From Candidatus Sumerlaeota bacterium (GTDB lineage: Bacteria > Sumerlaeota > Sumerlaeia > Sumerlaeales > Sumerlaeaceae): 52,941 bases of DNA. The notes beneath the pieces were generated by a model. The model searched no databases. It was given only the letters and a program-made list of their open reading frames with translations, and was not told the origin of the DNA. The stretch is from positions 135,107-188,047 of the forward strand of contig JADFCV010000006.1 in assembly GCA_017161655.1 (NCBI GenBank), in the 5' to 3' direction. Each line of letters starts with the position of its first letter. Position 1 is the first letter of the stretch. Shown here piece after piece: positions 1-7,441 of the stretch. The position numbers were made by a program, and so were the translations under genes.

Positions 1-371
1 TGAAGGTTTTCTCTAACAGTCAGGCGTTTATCGAGGCTCGGGGTTTGAAAAACCACCCCGATGCGTTGTCTTACCTTACGGGTGTGGGCCATTGTGTCCA
101 ATCCGAAAACACGCATGACGCCGCGGTGAGGGAAGTCCAGAGTCGCGACCAGACGCAGCAACGTGGATTTCCCACTTCCGTTTGGCCCGAGAAGCCCGCA
201 CATCTTGCCCCTGGGCAAGGACAACGAGAAGTCAGAAAAGACCCGACGAGTCCCATAGGAGAACTCGATCGCTTCCGCCAGGACTGCACTTTCAGCCGTG
301 CTGTGGTTCGATGGCTGCGTCGGTGCGTTGCTCAAGCCGAAGCGGTCTTGCTGTAACGTTGCGTTCGTCAT
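1..371 (-). CDS. ABC transporter ATP-binding protein (N-terminal part, runs off window)
   Basis: Reading the minus strand from the ATG at 371 gives an ABC ATPase N-terminus: a Walker A motif GPNGSGKST at about residues 62-70 and a Q-loop segment GVVFQTPSLDKRLTVRENL near residue 105. The A-loop/strand region FSYGTRRVF precedes Walker A. The Q-loop style fits ABC-2 type exporters of the DrrA/NosF/CcmA kind. The ATG overlaps the stop of the upstream heme o synthase gene by the ATGA overlap at 368-371, so it is translationally coupled to cox10 and part of the cox15-cox10 operon. A permease gene would be expected just beyond the left edge. The signature (LSGGQ), Walker B and H-loop lie outside the window. 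Substrate unknown; the context suggests cytochrome oxidase or heme/copper maturation, but that is inference. Confidence 0.85.
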   Translation of the reverse strand, partial: MTNATLQQDRFGLSNAPTQPSNHSTAESAVLAEAIEFSYGTRRVFSDFSLSLPRGKMCGLLGPNGSGKSTLLRLVATLDFPHRGVMRVFGLDTMAHTRKVRQRIGVVFQTPSLDKRLTVRENL

Positions 372-1279
372 CCGATGCGATCCACAAGCATGAGCGAGAA
401 AAGGGTGGCGTGATAGGCCAGCGAACTGAAGAATACCCAATAGGCATTCCGGATGGTGGGGTGCAGCAGCCAGCGCGCCGCGAGCACGAGAAAGGCAAGT
501 CCCAGCACAATCGCACCCATGAGGTACCACATTCCGCACAGCTGGGCTATAGCTGGCCCAGCGCTGCTCACCAAGAGGGCCCCCGAATAAAGCAGGGACT
601 GACGTGCGGAGATCGTTCCTGCCGAGTCGAACACCGTGAGCATCGGCATGCCAGCCCGGGCGTAGTCCTTACGATAAATCCATCCGATAGAGATAAAGTG
701 AGGAAGTTGCCAAAAAAACATGATAACAAATAGAGTCGTGGCTCCAAAGTCAAGCGAGCCTTGAGCTCCTGCCCAGCCAATCAGCGTTGGCATGGCACCT
801 GGAACTGCGCCAATCACAGTGCTTAGAGCGGTGATGCGTTTTAGAGGCGTGTAAACGCCAGCATAGAGAAGAATGGTGAGTGCAAGCAAGCCAGCAGCAA
901 GCGCGTTGGTGGCAACACTGAGCAAGGCAACTCCCATGGCAGAGCACGCCAGAGCGAAGGCGAGCGCAAATGTCGGTGTGAGGCGTCCTGCAGGCAAAGG
1001 ACGGTGCTTTGTTCGCTCCATGAGGCTGTCCAGGTCCCGCTCGATGTACTGATTTGCCGCACTGGCTCCACCGGCACCTAGCATGCAGCCCAGCAGAACA
1101 AAGGTCAGTCTCAGATAATCCACCTCTGCAGGTGAGGCAAGGACGTAGCCGACACCCGCTGTGAAAGCCGTCAGAAGGACGATGCGCAGCTTCGAAAGCT
1201 CGGCGACATCTGCCAGAAAAGTGGCGCGGCTCACGCTGGCGAATGCCTCAGAGGCAGATGAGCGAACGCCCAGTCTCAT
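368..1279 (-). CDS. cox10/ctaB: Protoheme IX farnesyltransferase (heme o synthase)
   Basis: A 303-residue polytopic membrane protein of the UbiA prenyltransferase superfamily that adds a farnesyl group to heme b to make heme o, the first step to heme a. The conserved Asp-rich motif NxxxDxxxD is seen as NQYIERDLDSLMERT, followed by KHRPLPAG, both diagnostic of the CtaB/Cox10 family. Hydrophobic segments run through the rest of the protein. Length is typical of the family (about 290-310). The start ATG (1279) overlaps the stop of cox15 as ATGA, and its own stop overlaps the next ATG, so three genes are coupled. The product feeds an aa3-type heme-copper oxidase that is not in this window. Confidence 0.95.
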   Translation of the reverse strand: MRLGVRSSASEAFASVSRATFLADVAELSKLRIVLLTAFTAGVGYVLASPAEVDYLRLTFVLLGCMLGAGGASAANQYIERDLDSLMERTKHRPLPAGRLTPTFALAFALACSAMGVALLSVATNALAAGLLALTILLYAGVYTPLKRITALSTVIGAVPGAMPTLIGWAGAQGSLDFGATTLFVIMFFWQLPHFISIGWIYRKDYARAGMPMLTVFDSAGTISARQSLLYSGALLVSSAGPAIAQLCGMWYLMGAIVLGLAFLVLAARWLLHPTIRNAYWVFFSSLAYHATLFSLMLVDRIG

Positions 1280-2277
1280 GCCACCGCCTCCGGCGCCGAT
1301 GATTGTTTTCTGCCGGAAGTTGAGCGCCGGAGTGCCAACGCCAACAGTACCGCCATGGAAAGGATTGCTGCCCCTAGAGCAACATGCCCCACGCTCACAC
1401 TCACGTGGTGCAAGCGCGGCAACTCAGCTTCGGGGCGAGCGCGGTTTGCAAAAACAGCCGCAGCTCCAAAGAGCATTTGGAGTATGACCAGGCAGCTCAA
1501 CGCGACGAACCCGCGGCGCAGATAGGTGATCTCCGCGAACTGACCAAGCACGCGGATCGTGAGGAAGAACACAAACCCCGAAACAATCACCGCCCCTGCG
1601 ATGTGAAAAATCAAATGTGGCGTAAAACCACTCTGCGAATGACGCAGCCCCGCACCAAGCAAAAGCTGAAGAAAGACCAACCACGCACAAACATTGACCT
1701 GGCGCCGAATGCTGGAGATTTGGGGTACATGGGAAAGATCCATGGCAGTGTTCCACCACCGACTTGTGGCAAGCGCTAAGCCCATCATCGTGGCGAGGTA
1801 ACTCTGCCCGAGCACGCCATGAAGCACAGAAACATAGGGGTTCCGCAGCGAATTGATAACAAGACCGCCGACCAGCGCTTGAGCTATCACAAGCCCCACG
1901 GCCAGCCACGCGAATTTTTTCACCGCGCGGGAGAGTCTTGTCATTGAGAGAATGACGGCCTGCAAAACCGTTGCAAGACCTGTGGCTGCTGCAAGAATCC
2001 TGTGTGAGTCCTCGAAAACTAGTCCACCGATGAATGTCTCCCTTGTGGGAAACGGACGCCCGACAAACGCAGGCCATGTCGGATCTGAGAGAGCAGCTTT
2101 CATGCTTGTGACCAAGGACCCAGCGACAAGCAACGTGAAAGTAAGTAGCGCCGTCAGCTTTGTCATCAAGCTCAGCAGGCGAGCTCGCTGATCCCATTGC
2201 TGCGAGTCCGACATCGTCAGAAGAACAGGAGAATCTCCGCCCTGCATGCTTTGCACCGCAAGCGAACTACCTCCCAT
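1276..2277 (-). CDS. cox15/ctaA: Heme A synthase (COX15/CtaA family)
   Basis: Converts heme o to heme a by oxidising a methyl group to a formyl group, in the membrane. About eight hydrophobic segments are visible. The ligand motif E-x-x-H-R appears as EDSHR in the first half; further conserved-type histidines are in VLHGVLGQ, LIFHIAG and LHHVSVSVGH. The frame stays open to a GTG at 2307, but I choose the ATG at 2277 because GAGG precedes it by about 6 bases, giving about 333 residues. First gene of the cox15-cox10-ABC operon; its 3' end overlaps cox10. A possible operator (2459-2481) lies about 180 bases upstream. Confidence 0.93.
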   Translation of the reverse strand: MGGSSLAVQSMQGGDSPVLLTMSDSQQWDQRARLLSLMTKLTALLTFTLLVAGSLVTSMKAALSDPTWPAFVGRPFPTRETFIGGLVFEDSHRILAAATGLATVLQAVILSMTRLSRAVKKFAWLAVGLVIAQALVGGLVINSLRNPYVSVLHGVLGQSYLATMMGLALATSRWWNTAMDLSHVPQISSIRRQVNVCAWLVFLQLLLGAGLRHSQSGFTPHLIFHIAGAVIVSGFVFFLTIRVLGQFAEITYLRRGFVALSCLVILQMLFGAAAVFANRARPEAELPRLHHVSVSVGHVALGAAILSMAVLLALALRRSTSGRKQSSAPEAVA

Positions 2278-2838
2278 AATGCACCTCACTGGGGAATGCT
2301 CGCTCACGTTGTACTGAAAGTTTTCTATGATAATCTCTGGCCACCGTCCGACCCTTGATCTTATCTTTGTCGCTGTGGCTCGGTCTGAGGCGACACGGGC
2401 TGGGATGGAGAGCCACCGCTAAAGTTCTACGGTCTCTTGCGAAGTGACTACAGCGGAAGATAGGATTTTATCAGTACTATTTTTACGACCCGCGAGAAGA
2501 TTTTGAGACGGGGGCGTACATGGGAGTCCGTATAAGCCGAGCACCACTGTGGGAAATTGACGGCATCGGTCTTCACTTGCCGCCCCCGCATGTAGGGGAA
2601 AACTCTTGATAAATCAGTGTATCAGCAAATAGTTGGAACGATCCAAAAATTTCCTTGCCAATATCGGTTCATCTGATGTGTCCTGGGTCTTGAATGGGTG
2701 CCAAGCTGGAGGCCGACGGGCGTGAAAACGGCCGCAGAACGAACGTGGTTCCTCAGCCGATTCTCCGCGCGGGGCTAGACCAGAAAACGCGCCGAATTTG
2801 CAGCTAACGACACCAGCGGGAAAGGAAGTAAGAACGCC
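2278..2838. other. Divergent intergenic region between cox15 and the GH57 gene
   Basis: About 560 bases without a credible gene. It must hold the promoters of the cox15 operon (minus) and of the GH57 gene (plus). The only clear structure I see is the imperfect palindrome at 2459-2481 described separately. A short CCCC/GGGG inverted repeat near 2583-2600 and a TTGATAAATCA stretch near 2607 are weak. No convincing -35/-10 pair could be fixed by eye. Confidence 0.6.
2459..2481. promoter_or_regulatory. Candidate operator, imperfect 23-bp palindrome
   Basis: The plus strand reads GATAGGA-N9-TACTATT. The right arm is identical to, and the left arm matches 5 of 7 positions of, the perfect palindrome AATAGTA-N9-TACTATT at 44454-44476 in front of cydA and a Cys-rich gene. 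Spacing is the same (9 bases). It lies upstream of the cox15 heme A operon. Regulator unknown. Confidence 0.4.
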
Positions 2839-5814
2839 ATGATCTCGAATGCGACCTTTACTATTCAGAGTCATCAAAGCCAACAGGGCATCACGGTTCT
2901 TCGCAGGGGGCGCGATTCCAGCCACCCACGAATGCTGATGAGTGTGCTCGTGGCCCTTGTGCTTTGCGCAAGCGTCTCCGCAGCACCTGTGCAAACAACC
3001 TACCTGTGGCATCTGCACCAGCCAATTTACTGGCCGGACCAGCGTTCCTACGGCACGGACCACTACGAAGTCGCCTGGGACTCAATTCAGCAGCAGGACG
3101 GCGGACGACAGCACCCAACTGAGAATCTTCGCTCGATCTTTGGTTTGGATGACCGCATCGCCGCCTACCAATTTCGGCCGCGCGACAGCATTCAGACCGT
3201 TCTTGGCTTGCCGAACGCTGGCGCCCAGGTGAATTACTCCGGCGCTCTAATTGAAAACGTCAACTCGCTGAGTGGCAACCTCACCGGGTACTATTCAGGA
3301 TGGCAAAACAGTTTTATCCAGGCTCATGGCTGGACAACGAGCGGTGGCAAGCCGCGCATGGATATTGTAAATTTTACCCATCACCATGCGTTGGCGCCGC
3401 TCCACACCACGCGCACAGTCGAGATGGAGATTCGGCTGCATCAATACATCGTGCAGCAGCGCTTTGGCATCAGCCCGTCAAAGGGTTTTTTCCCCACAGA
3501 AATGGGATTCAGTGAACGCCTCATTCCGATACTAAAGTCGCTCGGTATTGATTGGACAGTTGTCTCTGGAAATCACCTTTCCCGCGTGTGCGCGGACTTT
3601 CCTCTCGTGCTTGGCAGTGGCGGAGAGAATTGCGAACCGCCCAACCAGGCCGACGTACTTAACCCGGCCCAGACAAATTACTTCCGTGCTTCCATTGACC
3701 GCGGCTGCTCGCCATGCAATGCCGTGCCTTTCGCTTACATGCCGCACCGCGCGCAATATGTGAACCCTTACACGGGGCAGGTGGACTCGATCATTGTTGT
3801 CCCCAGCGCGATGGAATACAGCTGGTGGGACGGATACCGGAATCTCGGCGCCAACGAATTAGCCCCGATTGCAGCGCTGAACAATCCATCACGCCCTATT
3901 CTTCTCCTTATGGCCCATGACGGGGATAACGCTTATGGTGGGGGCTACAGCTATTACATGGAAAGCGTGCAGAATTTCTGCAACGGTGCCGCCGCTCTCG
4001 GATACAATCCCACGACGGTCGAGCAGTACCTTTCCCAATTCCCGGTCCCCAATGACGACATTGTTCACGTGGAAGATGGCGCTTGGGTGAACGCCGACAG
4101 TGATTTTGGCTCGCCAACGTTCATCAATTGGAATTACCCCCTCCTGAATGCCTCCGGCCAGCCTGATCCTGTGAACGGCTGGCACGAGAAGCCGCGCGAG
4201 TATGCCATTTACATTGCCACGGAGAACCGCATCCGCACGGCAGAAGCTGTGCTTGGCCAGCCTGTGCGCATCAACGAAGTTCTCAATCCATCGGCAAGCG
4301 CAACGAACGTCGAACGTGCCTGGCACTACTATCTCGGCTCACTCGACAGCGGGCAGGTGTATTACGGCACTCCCGGCGACGTTGAAGTGCGTGCAACACT
4401 GGCATGCAATCAGGCGGTGCAGCGTGCGGACGCTGTCCTCACCGGACAATTCAACGATACGGTTGGCCCCACGATCTGGACTCCCCAGCGGTGGCCCTAT
4501 AACCCGGGTTCAGTGAACTTTGGCGTGGCCACTGGCTATCAACAAAAAGTGCTTGGCCCCGATTTTACTGTGTGGACGTTCGTTTACGATGTGAGCGGTT
4601 TGGCCTCGGTGACGCTGAAATGGCGTGTGGATAACGACGGGCAAAACCCGCTGTCCACGACCGAAAACGAAACTTATGCTGGGGGGCCGGGTGTGGGACC
4701 GTGGCAGTCGCTGCCGATGAATGGCCGACTTTTCCCGGCAAACAATATCTACAACAAGCCGGGCATCGACTACTACGTTCTTCCGCAATATATCGCCTAT
4801 CACTACAGCGCCACCATCACCGGACAAACAAACAAGCTCATAGATTACTACGTTGAAGCTGTGGATACGCGTGGCAATGTCGAGCGTTCGCCCATCATGC
4901 ACGTGTGGGTTGGCGACCAGACCGGGGGAGGAAGTGGCTCTGGCAATCGGGTGACGTTGAATCCTACCGCCCCCACGGCAGGTCAGCCCGTTGGCGTAGC
5001 ATATAACCCCGTGGGGGGTCCACTTCAGGGCGCAACAAACGTCCTCATGCATTGGGGAATCAACAACTGGAGCTCAGTGCAGCCCGACGTCACAATGACC
5101 TGGAATAGTGGTTCGCAGCGTTGGGAGACAACCGTAACCCTGCCTGCGGCGGCCACACAACTTGACATCGTGTTCCACAATGGCGCCGGCACGTGGGACA
5201 ACAATAGCGGGCAGGATTGGCACTTCCCCGTCCAGGCTGGCGCTCCGCCGCTGTGGACCATTGATGGCGTGGCGGAGAGCGAATCACTTGTGCGGGCTCA
5301 AACTCCTGGTGGACTAAAGCTCTGGATTGCACGCGATGGGAACATTCTTTATGTCGCCACACAAGGAGCGGGAAGTGGCCGTGATCATTTTATCTTTATT
5401 ACAAGGTCGCTCAGTGCCACGCGCAGCGCCCCCTGGGGCAAGGCCGGAACGTGTGTTGCATGGGACGCCTTGCTTGCCAACGAAGCGGACAACAATTGGT
5501 GCGGCTGGTTTGACAAAAATGAGGCTCAAACACTGGGCGCCTTTACTCAGGTGGCGTCAGGTGGTCCGGGCGGTGTGCTCGAAGGCACCGTGGATCTTGC
5601 CCAACTCTATCTCAACACGGGTGGGATGATTGGCACTGCGGATGTCCCCGACACCATCTACGTCGCTGCGGGCGAATACGGTACAAACAACGGCGGAACA
5701 CTGGTGGCCACGACCCAGGTGCCCGCAAGTAGCAACGGCGATGGCAATCTCGATGCGACGGAATTCTACACCTTTGGTCCCGCTGCTGGCATCGAAGACT
5801 GGACGCTCTACTAG
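2839..5814 (+). CDS. Secreted glycoside hydrolase family 57 protein with CBM25-like module
   Basis: A 991-residue exported glycosidase probably acting on alpha-glucans (starch/glycogen-like). A signal sequence MLMSVLVALVLCASVSA spans about residues 32-48; the ATG at 2839 has AGGAAG upstream, but starts at 2932 or 2938 would give a more usual signal peptide. The GH57 domain opens with WHLHQP (58-62), has the motif-3-like FFPTEMGFSE with probable nucleophile Glu221, and MAHDGDN (358-364) with a probable acid/base Asp361 or Asp363. Residues about 703-805 (VTLNPTAPTAG..., HWGINNWSSV..., FHNGAGTWDNN) look like a family 25 starch-binding module. The last ~185 residues form a further beta-rich domain that may also bind sugar. 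Faces a solute-binding protein gene convergently. Exact substrate not determinable. Confidence 0.88.
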   Translation: MISNATFTIQSHQSQQGITVLRRGRDSSHPRMLMSVLVALVLCASVSAAPVQTTYLWHLHQPIYWPDQRSYGTDHYEVAWDSIQQQDGGRQHPTENLRSIFGLDDRIAAYQFRPRDSIQTVLGLPNAGAQVNYSGALIENVNSLSGNLTGYYSGWQNSFIQAHGWTTSGGKPRMDIVNFTHHHALAPLHTTRTVEMEIRLHQYIVQQRFGISPSKGFFPTEMGFSERLIPILKSLGIDWTVVSGNHLSRVCADFPLVLGSGGENCEPPNQADVLNPAQTNYFRASIDRGCSPCNAVPFAYMPHRAQYVNPYTGQVDSIIVVPSAMEYSWWDGYRNLGANELAPIAALNNPSRPILLLMAHDGDNAYGGGYSYYMESVQNFCNGAAALGYNPTTVEQYLSQFPVPNDDIVHVEDGAWVNADSDFGSPTFINWNYPLLNASGQPDPVNGWHEKPREYAIYIATENRIRTAEAVLGQPVRINEVLNPSASATNVERAWHYYLGSLDSGQVYYGTPGDVEVRATLACNQAVQRADAVLTGQFNDTVGPTIWTPQRWPYNPGSVNFGVATGYQQKVLGPDFTVWTFVYDVSGLASVTLKWRVDNDGQNPLSTTENETYAGGPGVGPWQSLPMNGRLFPANNIYNKPGIDYYVLPQYIAYHYSATITGQTNKLIDYYVEAVDTRGNVERSPIMHVWVGDQTGGGSGSGNRVTLNPTAPTAGQPVGVAYNPVGGPLQGATNVLMHWGINNWSSVQPDVTMTWNSGSQRWETTVTLPAAATQLDIVFHNGAGTWDNNSGQDWHFPVQAGAPPLWTIDGVAESESLVRAQTPGGLKLWIARDGNILYVATQGAGSGRDHFIFITRSLSATRSAPWGKAGTCVAWDALLANEADNNWCGWFDKNEAQTLGAFTQVASGGPGGVLEGTVDLAQLYLNTGGMIGTADVPDTIYVAAGEYGTNNGGTLVATTQVPASSNGDGNLDATEFYTFGPAAGIEDWTLY

Positions 5815-5822
5815 GCGCTCTC

Positions 5823-7313
5823 TCACTCGTGTGCTGACTTTGTAGCCTGGAGACGTGCGGCCTGACGCCGGGCGCGTTCGAGGATGGCGCGGACTTTGGC
5901 GTCGGCCGCACGCACCGCGTCCTCGGGCGGTGTGAGCCCCAGCAACGCCCGCTGAATTTCTTGCTGCAGGACTTTATCTATCCGCTCGCCCCCAGGCACC
6001 AGCGGCGACATGATGCCCGACGGGAAAAGTTCAAAGACCCGCCCGAGCATGGGATCGTCCGCCCACAGATTCCCTGTACTCTTGCGCGACGGATACACAT
6101 TCTCGTAACGCAGAACGCGCTGGCCTTCGCCGCTGACGAGATGCTTCACAAACTCAGCACAGAGGCGTCTTTTCTCGGGATCATGCTGTCGGAACACGAC
6201 GTAGGTGCCAAGCCCCGACGAGCCCAGCACAGGTGTCGTCCCAGGGTCATGGGGTGGCGCTGCAATCATGTATCGGATCGGTTGTTCCAGCTCATCGAGT
6301 CGGCCCGCTGCCCGCTTGCGTTCGTTGGTGCGCTCGATCGCTGCGTTGGCAACTTCCACGGCCGTGATGCACCACGCACCCTGGAACGTCACGGCACACG
6401 TGCGACTATCGCGCCAGACGTTCCAACTTTGCTCCTGGGTCATGGCCCCAATCTTTGGCTGGACGACTTTGTACTCCCGCTCGAGTGCGATGAGTCTGCG
6501 CACACCTTCGAGGAAAGCAGGTGATCCGACGCCCGAGACGACATCGCCTTGCGGTGTGCGCTCGAGAATGCGCCCGCCTGCGTTAAAAATGATTGAATAG
6601 GCTTCGTATTCCATTGGCCCAAGGTTTGTGACCAGGCCATAGTACTGTTTGCAGCGACTTGCTAGTTCGGGCGGCGCCACCCCGTCGTGGAGCGAGCCAT
6701 CGGGCGCCTCGTACTTCGTAAGCTTTCGCAGTTTTTCCACAAATTCCGGCCACGTCCATCTGCCATCGCGCGGCGGCTCGACGCCGAACCTCTCGAAAAG
6801 GTCCAGGTTGAGTAAGGCCACGTAGCAGGCCTTGTACCATGGCACAGCGTAGATCTGTCCGCCGAAAGAGACCGCTTCGATATATTCTTCGTGGAAGTCC
6901 CCAAGCTCATCCCGAAGATACTCTTCCAGAGGTTCCAGGACGTCCTGGGCAATAAAGCGGCTTGAGACGTTCACCTGGCCGCAGACATCGGGTGGTCGTC
7001 CACTGTTCACGGCGAGAATAACCTTTTGTTGACCGTCCTGCCACGGGAGCTTTGTATAGCGCACCCGCACACCTTTGTGCGTCTCTTCAAATTGGCGGAT
7101 GGCAGCCATAAGGTATTCGGTTGTTTTGGGAAGGTGCGGAAAATCCCAAAACTCGATCACATACTGACCGGTTTTCTTCTCACCTTCAGCTGCATGCAAC
7201 TTGCTGTGGCTTGCTGGGAGCAAAGCGAGGAGAAGAGCTACGAAAAATCTCACGGCAAAAGGCACTCCATGGCCATGTTGAGTATGAGGCACAGCGCACC
7301 CTTGGAAACTCAT
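5823..7313 (-). CDS. Extracellular solute-binding protein of a sugar-type ABC transporter
   Basis: About 496 residues from the ATG at 7313, which has AGAGGG about 10 bases upstream; the frame is open further (to 7412) but the extension has no role. An export signal FAVRFFVALLLALLPASHS follows a short charged N-region. The mature protein shows family 1 solute-binding features: FWDFPHLPKTTEYLMAAIRQFEE, RVRYTKLPWQDGQQK, SGRPPDVCGQV, IYAVPWYKACYVALLNLDLFERFG and a C-terminal EFVKHLVSGEGQRVLR. These proteins capture oligosaccharides or sugar derivatives outside the membrane. No permease or ATPase genes are beside it, so the partner is encoded elsewhere. Convergent with the GH57 gene, 8 bases apart, which suggests but does not prove a shared alpha-glucan role. 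Confidence 0.85.
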   Translation of the reverse strand: MSFQGCAVPHTQHGHGVPFAVRFFVALLLALLPASHSKLHAAEGEKKTGQYVIEFWDFPHLPKTTEYLMAAIRQFEETHKGVRVRYTKLPWQDGQQKVILAVNSGRPPDVCGQVNVSSRFIAQDVLEPLEEYLRDELGDFHEEYIEAVSFGGQIYAVPWYKACYVALLNLDLFERFGVEPPRDGRWTWPEFVEKLRKLTKYEAPDGSLHDGVAPPELASRCKQYYGLVTNLGPMEYEAYSIIFNAGGRILERTPQGDVVSGVGSPAFLEGVRRLIALEREYKVVQPKIGAMTQEQSWNVWRDSRTCAVTFQGAWCITAVEVANAAIERTNERKRAAGRLDELEQPIRYMIAAPPHDPGTTPVLGSSGLGTYVVFRQHDPEKRRLCAEFVKHLVSGEGQRVLRYENVYPSRKSTGNLWADDPMLGRVFELFPSGIMSPLVPGGERIDKVLQQEIQRALLGLTPPEDAVRAADAKVRAILERARRQAARLQATKSAHE

Positions 7314-7441
7314 GATTCTGATACCCTCTGAGCCGGGATTGGTTGAATTAGCTTTTGAATTGTCAAAAGAAAGCATGGCCGGTTTATCTCTTTGTACCGC
7401 CTTTCTGAGCACTGAGGCGCGTTCTGTGGGACGATGAAATC

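Noticed and set aside
2600..2625. TTGATAAATCAG as an FNR/CRP site
   Set aside because: The half-sites are too close (2-base spacer instead of 4) and the right arm is incomplete.
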